Assembly: GCA_947475315.1 (NCBI GenBank)
Contig: CANJMY010000001.1
Span: 59,273 to 123,272 of the forward strand
DNA from: Pseudomonadota bacterium
Lineage (GTDB): Bacteria > Myxococcota_A > UBA796 > GCA-2862545
Reading direction: 5' to 3'
Length of the DNA stretch: 64,000 nt
Shown here: positions 53,249-60,306 of the stretch, piece by piece
Position numbering within the stretch: position 1 is the first letter of the stretch
How the letters are laid out: every line of letters starts with the position of its first letter
The notes under the pieces: model-generated
The model's database searches: none
Seen by the model: only the letters and a program-made list of their open reading frames with translations
Told to the model about the DNA's origin: nothing
Program-made: the position numbers and the translations under genes

Positions 53249-53598
53249 GCACAACCTCGGCTGCGCTCATCATCGCGTCCCCGCCGCCGGAGATCAACGT
53301 CTCCGGCGATCCGGCTGCACAAGGTGCGTTCACCGCAGGCCTCTGACAGACCAGCCGGGAGAACACCCAGCACATGCATGGTTCAAGCCGTAGCCATCGC
53401 TGCGGATTTTCCGATCCATGAACTAGGATTGAACCGCAGAATCGTGGATCCGAGGGATCGGGTCGCCGGTACTCAAAGCACCGCGGGGTCTCCTGTCACG
53501 CGGTCCGAGGTGCCCCAATGCGTGTTCGGTACGAACTCGCTCGCAAAAACAGAGGGTCCCAGCACGACTCCAAGGCAGGCGCGGCCACCCGTCACCTT

Positions 53599-53635
53599 TC
53601 GGTACTGCCAGACTGACGTACGTTTTCAGTACCGA
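53599..53635. promoter_or_regulatory. Inverted repeat operator candidate over the promoter
   Basis: Arms TCGGTACTG (53599-53607) and CAGTACCGA (53627-53635), a perfect 9-bp inverted repeat with a 19-nt centre. The left arm lies just upstream of the -35 and the right arm directly upstream of the -10, so a bound dimer would cover the spacer and probably repress. A third half-site is at 53674-53681 after the start of transcription. Confidence 0.6.
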
Positions 53636-53641
53636 TATAAT
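53613..53641 (+). promoter_or_regulatory. Sigma-70-type promoter of the first Flp-like gene
   Basis: -35 CTGACG (53613-53618), 17-bp spacer, -10 TATAAT (53636-53641), a full consensus -10 rare in this GC-rich window. Transcription would start near 53648, giving a leader of about 114 nt before ATG 53762. Confidence 0.65.
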
Positions 53642-53761
53642 GTACGTATTTAGACGTATTCAACACATATTCGCGGTACTGGTCCCCGCAATTAGACCGC
53701 GCCACCCTCACGGCTGGTGCGTCTCGGCGTGCCTCCAACCCTCCCATTCATTGAGGCATCC

Positions 53762-54826
53762 ATGCGCACTTCCCCCTCCCGTCGCGGCGCTACTTCGGTC
53801 GAGTACGTGACCGTCGTCGGCTTCCTCGTGGGCCTCGTGCTCCTCCAGAGCCAGCTCGGCGGCGCGTTCTCCGGCTTCCTGGGCCGCTCGGCCGACCGCA
53901 TGGGCTCGGAGGTGCGCGCCACCAGCGACCAGCTCCCGGTCACCGCCCCCACGGCGCCGCCCGACGCCGCGCTGCCCAACCTGCCCACCACCCCGCCCGA
54001 TCCGGTCCTGCCGCCCGCGCCGGACGCCGGCGGCGACGCCTCCGCCACCGCCCCTGACGCGGGCTACGGCACCGACCCGTGGGCGGGCGGCGGCACCGGC
54101 CCGGGTCCCGACACCTCGGGTGGGACCACCACGCCGGCGCCTGGCGGGGGCAACGCGGGTGGCAACGGCAACGGCTCGACCGCCAACAACGGCAACGGCA
54201 ACAACGTCGACGGCGTCGACGCCTCCAACCCCGGCCAGGGGTCGGGCGGCGCGAACGGCGCCACGGACCCGTCCGGTGCCACCGACGACGAGGCCGCGGC
54301 CACCACCGGCGGCGGCACCACCACCGATCCGGGCGCTACGGGCGGCACCACCACCGGCGGCGGCACCACCACCACCACCGATCCGGGCGCTACGGGCGGC
54401 ACCACCACCGGCGGCGGCACCACCACCACCACCGATCCGGGCGCCACCGGCGGCACCACCTCGGGTGGCGGCACCACGACCACCACGCCCGACAGCAGCG
54501 GCTCGGGCTCGAATGGCCACGGCGCCGGCACCACCAACACGGGCGACGGCTCGTCCTCGGGCAGCACGTCCGGTAACGGCGGCTCCAGCTCGTCCGGGAG
54601 CGGCGCCTCCGACGGCGGCCGCACCAGCGGCGGCGGCTCCAGCTCGTCGAGCAACGGTGGCTCCTCGTCTGCTGCAGCCAAGGCCGCCGCCGAGGCCGCC
54701 AAGAAGGCCGCGGAGAAGGCCGCAGAGGCCGCCAAGAAGGCCGCGGAGAAGGCCGCAGAGGCCGCCAAGAAGGCCGCGGAGGCCGCCAAGAAGGCCGCAG
54801 AGGACGCCAAGAACAAGAACAAGTAG
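53762..54826 (+). CDS. Flp-pilin-like protein with low-complexity stalk (paralogue 1)
   Basis: 354 residues from ATG 53762. The N-terminus is a short basic leader MRTSPSRRG, then ATSVEYVTVVGFLVGLVLLQSQL: a class III (Flp/TadE) prepilin site with Gly at -1, Glu at +5 and Tyr at +6 before a hydrophobic helix. Residues about 60-140 are Pro/Ala/Gly; 144-172 hold a block DGVDxSNPGQG...NGATDPSG shared with the second paralogue; then three 18-residue Gly/Thr repeats, a Ser/Gly stretch, and from about 308 a Lys/Ala/Glu helix in 11-residue repeats ending DAKNKNK. No enzyme motif. Probably processed by a prepilin peptidase and exported as a filament or adhesive subunit; no tad gene is in the window. 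Confidence 0.7.
   Translation: MRTSPSRRGATSVEYVTVVGFLVGLVLLQSQLGGAFSGFLGRSADRMGSEVRATSDQLPVTAPTAPPDAALPNLPTTPPDPVLPPAPDAGGDASATAPDAGYGTDPWAGGGTGPGPDTSGGTTTPAPGGGNAGGNGNGSTANNGNGNNVDGVDASNPGQGSGGANGATDPSGATDDEAAATTGGGTTTDPGATGGTTTGGGTTTTTDPGATGGTTTGGGTTTTTDPGATGGTTSGGGTTTTTPDSSGSGSNGHGAGTTNTGDGSSSGSTSGNGGSSSSGSGASDGGRTSGGGSSSSSNGGSSSAAAKAAAEAAKKAAEKAAEAAKKAAEKAAEAAKKAAEAAKKAAEDAKNKNK
54326..54487 (+). repeat. 54-bp tandem repeat coding Gly/Thr units
   Basis: Three units starting at 54326, 54380 and 54434, each opening GATCCGGGCGC and coding an 18-residue unit DPGATGGTT(T/S)GGGTTTTT. The first two are nearly identical and the third has diverged, suggesting recent unequal expansion. Confidence 0.88.
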
Positions 54827-54891
54827 GCCGACGCGCCGGGCCCCGCCTCCGCGACGGGCGTACACGCGCCACACGCCCGACCGAGCCCCCA

Positions 54892-54929
54892 GGCCCGGGG
54901 TCACCCTCTTTTGGGGGTGCCCGCGGGCC
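54892..54929 (+). terminator. Hairpin after the first Flp-like gene
   Basis: GGCCCG-GGGTCACCC pairs with GGGTGCCC-GCGGGCC (one bulged T) around a loop containing TCTTTTGG. It lies 66 bp after the stop. The T-rich part is in the loop, not after the stem, so termination efficiency is uncertain. Confidence 0.5.
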
Positions 54930-55165
54930 TCGCTGCGTCCGGGTCCCTCCGGGTCAGCCCCCGCGCGCGTCGAACGCGCCGCCGAGGTCGGCCCAGCGAC
55001 CCCCGATCGCACGCTCCATCCCTGTGGCTTCTCCGATCTCCAACGCGCGCAGCCAGATCGGCAACCTACGACAAGACCCGTCCAACACCGGTACTCGAAC
55101 GATTTTCGATGTCGCGCCGTTCGGATCCGGACCTTCACGATGTCGAATCGGTACCGCGTCTAGTC

Positions 55166-55196
55166 TTGATTATGTAGGTTTTAGCCTCGTTATATT
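55166..55196 (+). promoter_or_regulatory. Promoter candidate of the second Flp-like gene
   Basis: -35 TTGATT (55166-55171), 19-bp spacer, -10 TATATT (55191-55196). The spacer is longer than ideal. The palindrome CGGTACCG (55149-55156) lies 9 bp upstream of the -35. Transcription would start near 55203, placing the 10-bp inverted repeat at 55221 in the leader. Confidence 0.45.
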
Positions 55197-55220
55197 CGTG
55201 ACATCCTAGGACTATCTACT

Positions 55221-55257
55221 ACAGTACCGGCTGGCCGGAGGCACCACCCGGTACTGT
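55221..55257. promoter_or_regulatory. 10-bp inverted repeat in the leader of the second Flp-like gene
   Basis: ACAGTACCGG (55221-55230) and CCGGTACTGT (55248-55257), perfect, 17-nt centre. Same core octamers as at 53600/53627 with identical 27-bp start-to-start spacing but reversed order. It could be a protein-binding dyad or an RNA hairpin. Confidence 0.6.
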
Positions 55258-55389
55258 GATTGTTTGCTTCACACGGAGTTTTCGGCTCTCGAAAAAGTCG
55301 CGCGCGCCACGATTCCGAGAGTGTTCCCCTGGATCCGCCGCCTCCCCGGCCCCACGGGCTCCCTCCCCACCCATCCAATCGAGGCCCCC

Positions 55390-56805
55390 GTGAAACCTAC
55401 CCGATCCCGCCGCGGCGAAGTCGCCGTGGAGTATGTCATCCTCGCCTCCTTGCTGGTCGCGCTGATGATGGTTCAAACGCAGCTCGCGAGCTCCTTCTCG
55501 GGCTTCTTGTACCAGACGTCCGGCCGCATGGCGACCACGCCGAGGGAGACCTCGGACGCGCTTCCCGTGCAGGCCTCCTCGCCGAACGAGCCGGTCCCGG
55601 CATCGGTCGACCCGGCTGCGGGCAGCGGTGACGGTACGGCGGCGTCCGACCCCGGCGCGAGCGGAAGCGGCGGCGACGGCAGCCCGTGGGACGCCGGCGG
55701 CGGTGGCTCTGACGGGGCCTCCGGCAGCCCCTCAGGCAACTCGGGCGGCGCCTCGGGCAGCTCCGGCGGCGCGGCCGATGGCGGCGACGGCGCCGCGGCG
55801 GGTGACGACGGCGACGACTGGGGCTCCGACCCTTGGGGCGGCGCCTCCGGTGACGGCGGCCACGACAACAACGGCCACGGCAACAACGCCGACGGCGTCG
55901 ACAGCTCCAACCCGGGTCAGGGCCAGGGCGGCCCGAACGGCGCCACCGATCCCTCGGGATCGGTCGACGATGAGGTCGGCGACCACAGCGGGTCCACCAC
56001 GTCGGGCGACGGCCACGGCAGCTCCGGCTCCGACGGCGGGTCGTCCGAGGACAGCACCTCCGGCGACGGCCACGGCTCGAGCCACGACAGCGACGCCTCG
56101 GACGGCGGCGACGACGACGACGAGAACGACAAGAAGAGCGAGGACGACGTCTACACCGGAGAGGACGACCCGTCGCAGTCGTCCGAAGACGACCACAGCT
56201 CCGACAACGAGTCGTCGTCCGAAGACGACCACAGCTCCGACAGCGAGGACTCGTCCGAAGACGACCACAGCTCCGACAGCGAGGACTCGTCCGAAGACGA
56301 CCACAGCTCCGACAGCGAGGACTCGTCGGGCGACGACGAAGACAGCAGTCACTCGAGCAGCGGCGGCGGCAGCGGCTGCAGCAGCGGCTCGTCCGGTAGC
56401 GCCTCGTCGAGCGGCTCGTCCGGCAGTTCGGGCGGCGGCTCCAGCAGCTCGTCCGGCGGCGGCAGCTCGTCGTCGAGCGGCAGCTCGTCGGCCAGCGGCA
56501 GCAGCAGCGGCTCGTCGTCCGGCAGCACCTCCGGCGGCGGCGGCGGCTCCAGCTCCTCCTCGAGTGGAAGCTCGAGCGGCGGCAGCTCCAGCTCCTCCTC
56601 TGGCGGAAGCTCGAGCGGCGGCAGCACCAGCGGCGGCGGCTCCAGCTCGTCGTCGAGCGGGACCCACTCGTCGTCCTCTGAAGAGGCCAAGAAGGCCGCA
56701 AAGAAGGCCGCAGAGGACGCCAAGAAGGCCGCAGAGAAGGCCGCAGAGGACGCCAAGAAGGCCGCAGAGGACGCCAAGAAGGGATCGGGCAAGAAGGACG
56801 ACTAG
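55390..56805 (+). CDS. Flp-pilin-like protein with acidic Ser-rich stalk (paralogue 2)
   Basis: 471 residues from GTG 55390 (GAGG at 5 nt). The leader VKPTRSRRG precedes EVAVEYVILASLLVALMMVQTQL: again Gly -1, Glu +5, Tyr +6. SGFL, GRM and TSDxLPV after the helix match paralogue 1, as does the block at about 162-190 (GNNxDGVDxSNPGQG). Next are Gly/Asp/Ser regions, four 12-residue acidic repeats (EDDHSSDSEDSS) at about 266-313, a Ser/Gly stretch to about 430 with one Cys, and a Lys/Ala/Glu/Asp helical tail ending GKKDD. Highly acidic then basic, so subunits could associate tail-to-stalk or bind divalent cations. Function unknown; exported filament or matrix role inferred. Confidence 0.7.
   Translation: MKPTRSRRGEVAVEYVILASLLVALMMVQTQLASSFSGFLYQTSGRMATTPRETSDALPVQASSPNEPVPASVDPAAGSGDGTAASDPGASGSGGDGSPWDAGGGGSDGASGSPSGNSGGASGSSGGAADGGDGAAAGDDGDDWGSDPWGGASGDGGHDNNGHGNNADGVDSSNPGQGQGGPNGATDPSGSVDDEVGDHSGSTTSGDGHGSSGSDGGSSEDSTSGDGHGSSHDSDASDGGDDDDENDKKSEDDVYTGEDDPSQSSEDDHSSDNESSSEDDHSSDSEDSSEDDHSSDSEDSSEDDHSSDSEDSSGDDEDSSHSSSGGGSGCSSGSSGSASSSGSSGSSGGGSSSSSGGGSSSSSGSSSASGSSSGSSSGSTSGGGGGSSSSSSGSSSGGSSSSSSGGSSSGGSTSGGGSSSSSSGTHSSSSEEAKKAAKKAAEDAKKAAEKAAEDAKKAAEDAKKGSGKKDD
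56185..56328 (+). repeat. 36-bp tandem repeat coding acidic units
   Basis: Four units starting at 56185, 56221, 56257 and 56293, each opening GAAGACGACCACAGCTCCGA and coding EDDHSSD(S/N)E(D/S)SS. The last three are almost identical, indicating recent expansion. Confidence 0.88.
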
Positions 56806-56858
56806 GCCCAGCGAGTCCATGGGCGAACACGACCGCGCGGGTCGGTCGCCCCGCCACC

Positions 56859-56897
56859 CGGCCCGCCGTCACCCCGACCCAGGGTGGCGGCGGGCCG
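56859..56897. terminator. Very strong hairpin between convergent genes
   Basis: 16-bp stem CGGCCCGCCGTCACCC / GGGTGGCGGCGGGCCG (one G-T pair) with a 7-nt loop, between the second Flp-like stop (56805) and the esterase stop (56905). Bidirectional terminator. Confidence 0.75.
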
Positions 56898-56904
56898 CGC
56901 CGCG

Positions 56905-57570
56905 TCAAGGGTCGTTCGCCCCGATCCGCTCGTGCAGCCAGCGCGCGATGTCGACCAGCTGCGCGTCACACAGCTCGTGGCCCATGGGGTAGTCGCGCCA
57001 CTCGGCCGGGCGACCCGGGTGCGCGCACGCGTCGTACGCGAGTCGGCCCTGCTCGAACGGCACCACGTCGTCATGGCGACCGTGCATGCAGAGCAGCGGC
57101 GTCTCGACCGCGCCGCGGACCCGCTCGGCGTCGCCATGCACCAGGTAGGTCGACAGCGCCATGATCCCCGCGAGCGTCTGACCTGGGCGATTTCCGACGT
57201 GCAGGGCCACCGCGCCGCCCTGGCTGAACCCCGCCAGCACCACGCGCGACGCGGGCACACCGCGCGCGACCTCCCGCGCGATCAGCGCCTCCACCGCCGC
57301 CGACGAGGCCGCGAGCTGGCCCAGGTCCTCGCGCTCCTGACCCAGAAAGCCCAAGCTCTTGATGTCGTACCAGGACGGCATGAGGTAGCCGCCGTTGATC
57401 GTCACCCGTCGATCGGGCGCCTGCGGGAACACAAAACGAACGTGCGGCAGCTTGAGCATCGGCACGATCGGGACGAAGTCGTCCCCCGAGGCGCCCAGGC
57501 CGTGCAGCCACACCACGCTCGCGGTCGCGGGCACGCGCGGCTCAATCTCCACACAGGGCAGCAGCTCCAT
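56905..57570 (-). CDS. Carboxylesterase/phospholipase (YpfH / acyl-protein thioesterase type)
   Basis: 221 residues, GGAGTG before ATG 57570, no signal peptide. Motifs of the carboxylesterase II family: VVWLHGLGASGDDFVPI, WYDIKSLG, VVLAGFSQGGAVALHVG (nucleophile Ser in GFSQGG), CMHGRHDDVVPFEQG (Asp) and YPMGHELCDAQLVDIARWL (His). Complete triad. It would hydrolyse small acyl esters or thioesters in the cytoplasm. 40 bp after the response regulator, so probably the last gene of the tolC-kinase-regulator operon. Confidence 0.88.
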   Translation of the reverse strand: MELLPCVEIEPRVPATASVVWLHGLGASGDDFVPIVPMLKLPHVRFVFPQAPDRRVTINGGYLMPSWYDIKSLGFLGQEREDLGQLAASSAAVEALIAREVARGVPASRVVLAGFSQGGAVALHVGNRPGQTLAGIMALSTYLVHGDAERVRGAVETPLLCMHGRHDDVVPFEQGRLAYDACAHPGRPAEWRDYPMGHELCDAQLVDIARWLHERIGANDP

Positions 57571-57610
57571 CAGGACACTCCGGGCCGCTCCGCTAGCGCG
57601 AGCGCCGAGA

Positions 57611-58954
57611 TCACGCGCCCGCGTCGCCGCCGATCCCGTACTTCTTGAGCTTGTCGAGCAGCGTGACGCGGCTCAGGCCAAGCCGCCGCGCGGCCTCGCT
57701 GCGGTTGCCGCCGGCCGCCGACAGCGCCGCCACCACCAGCCCCTTCTCGTAGGCGTCCACGCGCGCCTTGAGGTCGAACGCGATCTCCGCCACCGCGCTC
57801 GACGCGTCCGGGAGCAGGCCCAGGTCCAGCTCGCCCTCGGGCGACAGCGCGAGCAGCCGCTCGATGGTGTGCTCCAGCTCCCGCACGTTGCCGGGCCAGC
57901 CGTAGGCCTGAAGGCGCGCCATGAAGTCGTCCGGCGGCCGCACCGATCCGACGCCAAAGCGCGTCGAGAAGCGATCCAGGAAGTGCCTCGCCAGCACGGG
58001 GATGTCATCGGGTCGCTCGCGCAGCGGCGGCACGTGCAGCTCCACCACGTGCAGGCGCCAGTAGAGGTGCTCGCGGAAGGCGCCCGACGCCACGCGCTCC
58101 TTGAGGTCGCGGTGCGTGGCGGCGATCACGCGCACGTCCACCGTCACCGGCCGATCCTCACCGACGGGGCGAACCTCGCCCTCTTGCAGGACGCGCAGCA
58201 GCTTGGCCTGCGTGCCCGCGTCCAGCTCGCCCACCTCGTCGAGCAGCAGCGTGCCGCGGTGGGCCTCGCGGAACAGGCCGGGCCGCTCCTTCATCGCGCC
58301 GGTGAACGCGCCCTTGGTGTGACCGAACAGCTCGGCCTCGACCAGCTCCGGCGTGAGCGCCGCGCAGTTGAACCGCACGAAGGGCCGGTCCGCGCGACGC
58401 GACGCGCGCACGATCGCCTCCGCCACGCGCTCCTTCCCGGTGCCGCTCTCGCCGGTGATCAGCACCGTCACGTCGCGCGGCGCCACGCGCTCCACCAGCG
58501 TCGCCAGCCGCTCCATCGCGTCCGACGCGAACACCAGCGATCGCGACAGCGCCAGCGCGCTCGTCAGCCGGGCGTTGTCGCGCTTCAGCCGCACCGCCTC
58601 CACCGCGCGGCCCACCACCGCCAGCAGGTCCTCCACCTCAAACGGCTTGCGGAAGTAGTCCCAGGCGCCGGCCTTCATCGCCTCCACCGCCGCGCGCTCC
58701 GACCCGTGCGCCGTGATCAAGATCACGCGCGGCATGACGTCAAGCGTCTTCATCTCGGCGAGCAGCGCCAGCCCGTCCATGCGCGGCATGCGCAGGTCGC
58801 TCAGCACCAGATCGAAGGGCTGACGCCGCAAGAGCGCCATCGCCTCCACGCCGTCCTTGGCCTGCGTCACGTCCAACGACGCGCCGGTCAGGATCTCCGC
58901 CAGCGTGTAGCGGAGCCCCGCGTCGTCCTCGACGATCAGCACCCTTGGCTTCAC
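57611..58954 (-). CDS. NtrC-family sigma-54-dependent response regulator
   Basis: 447 residues from GTG 58954, overlapping the kinase stop (GTGA). Receiver domain 1-120 with acidic pair D10-D11, phospho-acceptor Asp53 (LVLSDLRMPRMDG), Thr near 81 and Lys near 103 (KPF). AAA+ domain: ITGESGTGKERVAEAI (Walker A), ELFGHTKGAFTGA (the sigma-54 contact loop GAFTGA intact), GTLLLDEVGEL (Walker B), YGWPGNVRELEHTIERLL. A Fis-type helix-turn-helix closes it (GNRSEAARRLGLSRVTLLDKLKKYGI). It activates sigma-54 promoters when phosphorylated; the site at 61880-61896 is the obvious target. Confidence 0.95.
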   Translation of the reverse strand: MKPRVLIVEDDAGLRYTLAEILTGASLDVTQAKDGVEAMALLRRQPFDLVLSDLRMPRMDGLALLAEMKTLDVMPRVILITAHGSERAAVEAMKAGAWDYFRKPFEVEDLLAVVGRAVEAVRLKRDNARLTSALALSRSLVFASDAMERLATLVERVAPRDVTVLITGESGTGKERVAEAIVRASRRADRPFVRFNCAALTPELVEAELFGHTKGAFTGAMKERPGLFREAHRGTLLLDEVGELDAGTQAKLLRVLQEGEVRPVGEDRPVTVDVRVIAATHRDLKERVASGAFREHLYWRLHVVELHVPPLRERPDDIPVLARHFLDRFSTRFGVGSVRPPDDFMARLQAYGWPGNVRELEHTIERLLALSPEGELDLGLLPDASSAVAEIAFDLKARVDAYEKGLVVAALSAAGGNRSEAARRLGLSRVTLLDKLKKYGIGGDAGA

Positions 58955-60306
58955 GCGTCGCCCCCGGTCTGCACGACGCCATCACGCGGCCACGCGAGGC
59001 GCGCACACAGCCCGCCGGTGGATCGCGGCACCACGACTAGGTCCCCGCCGTGCTGCCGGGCCAGCGCGCGCACGATCGGCAGGCCCAGACCCGAGCCGCG
59101 CGCCTTGGTGGTGACGCCCGCCTCCAGCACGCGCGCGCCCAGCGCCTCGGACAGCCCGGGCCCCTCGTCGAGCACCTCCAGGACCACCTGCTCCGCGTCG
59201 CCCGCCACGCGCAGGGTCACCGTCTGCCCGGCCACGCTCGCGTCGAGCGCGTTCTGCACGAGGTTGATCCACATCTGGCGGACCTTGCGCGGATCGCAGC
59301 GCGCGAACCGCGGCTCCTCCACCTCGACGACCACGCCCACGCCCGCCTCGCCCGCCACGCCCTCGTGCAGCACCGCGACCTCCGACGCGATCTCGCCGAG
59401 GTCCACGCTCACCACGCTCAGCGGCACCAGCGGCCGAGAGAAGTTGAGGAACTCCTCCAAGATAACCTGCATACGATCGGTCTCAGCGCGCAGCACCACC
59501 AGCCGCTCCGCGGCGCGGCCGTCCACGTCCGCCGCCAGCAGCGACGCGAGCCCCTTCACGCTCGCCAGCGGGTTCTTCAGCTCGTGCGCGATCTCGCCGG
59601 TGAGCGCGCTCAGGTCGCGGACGTGCTCGGTGTGCGCGGCCAGCTCGTCGTCGCGCGCCGCCAGGGCCGACAGCAACATCGCGTCGAACGCGCCGCGGAT
59701 CCGCTGCCCCGCCACCACCACCACCCCGATGCCCCAGGTCAGCACCAGCGCAGCGCTGATCAGGTGCGCGTCGTTGTGCCCGGCGCGCGCGCCGCCGCCG
59801 TAGATCGCTAGGTTCACCGCAGGCAGCCAGCCTTGGACCGCGCCCATCGTCAGCGTCCAGAGCACCACCAGCTGCGGCCCCACCAGCAGCGCCAGCGGCC
59901 AGCGCAGCCCGAGCGCCACCGACCCGATCAGCGCCACCGGCAACACCGCGGGGACGAACGGGCTCTCCACGCCGCCGGTCACGACGATCACGGAGAGGAA
60001 GATGGCGCCCATCGACACGAGGTTGAGCGCCAGCGTGTGCGGACGAAGCCCGTCGCGCCGCATCCGCACGAACTCGACCACGCTCAAGGTCAGGAGCGCG
60101 ATCATGATCAGGGACACGCTCCACACGCGCCACGGCGCGGGGTCGAGCAGCGCGGCCGACACCGCGAGCAGCCCCACCACGGGGGCCACCATCAGCCGCA
60201 TGCGCACGATGCGACCGAACATCCGCTCCAGCTCAACCGCCTGGATCTCGTCGAAGCCGCGCCTGGCGGTCGACCCACGGCGCTCGATCGGAGCGGTCGC
60301 TACCAC
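58951..60306 (-). CDS. Membrane sensor histidine kinase
   Basis: 451 residues from GTG 60306, overlapping the end of the TolC-type gene by 7 bases. About six membrane helices between residues 35 and 205 (MVAPVVGLLAVSAALL onward) form a sensor without a large periplasmic domain. A HisKA region with EIAHELKNPLASVKGLASLL carries the phospho-acceptor His; HATPase: QMWINLVQNALDA (N box), LEVLDEGPGL (G1) and GSGLGLPIVRALARQHGG (G2). It should phosphorylate the adjacent regulator. Membrane-embedded sensing fits a lipid or drug signal connected with the efflux genes. Confidence 0.93.
   Translation of the reverse strand: MVATAPIERRGSTARRGFDEIQAVELERMFGRIVRMRLMVAPVVGLLAVSAALLDPAPWRVWSVSLIMIALLTLSVVEFVRMRRDGLRPHTLALNLVSMGAIFLSVIVVTGGVESPFVPAVLPVALIGSVALGLRWPLALLVGPQLVVLWTLTMGAVQGWLPAVNLAIYGGGARAGHNDAHLISAALVLTWGIGVVVVAGQRIRGAFDAMLLSALAARDDELAAHTEHVRDLSALTGEIAHELKNPLASVKGLASLLAADVDGRAAERLVVLRAETDRMQVILEEFLNFSRPLVPLSVVSVDLGEIASEVAVLHEGVAGEAGVGVVVEVEEPRFARCDPRKVRQMWINLVQNALDASVAGQTVTLRVAGDAEQVVLEVLDEGPGLSEALGARVLEAGVTTKARGSGLGLPIVRALARQHGGDLVVVPRSTGGLCARLAWPRDGVVQTGGDA

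Larger units (their letters stand above)
53249..53761. other. AT-richer regulatory intergenic region
   Basis: 513 bp between the WD40-protein start and the first Flp-like gene. The right part is clearly AT-richer than its surroundings. It carries five CGGTAC-containing sites: 53467 (CGGTACTC), 53527 (CGGTACGA), 53600 (CGGTACTG), 53627 (inverted, CAGTACCG) and 53674 (CGGTACTG). A strong promoter lies at 53613-53641. No open gene or RNA gene was recognised. Confidence 0.6.
54827..55389. other. Intergenic region between the Flp-like paralogues
   Basis: 563 bp. The left part is GC-rich with a terminator-like hairpin (54892-54929). The right part is AT-richer and has CGGTAC sites at 55089 (CGGTACTC), 55149 (CGGTACCG, a full palindrome), 55222 (CAGTACCG) and 55249 (CGGTACTG), plus a promoter candidate at 55166-55196. 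It ends with GAGG 5 nt before GTG 55390. No gene was recognised. Confidence 0.6.

Noticed and set aside
54300..56790. Repeats in the two stalk genes as a CRISPR array
   Set aside because: Units are contiguous, in frame, of 36 or 54 bp, with no unique spacers and no cas genes.
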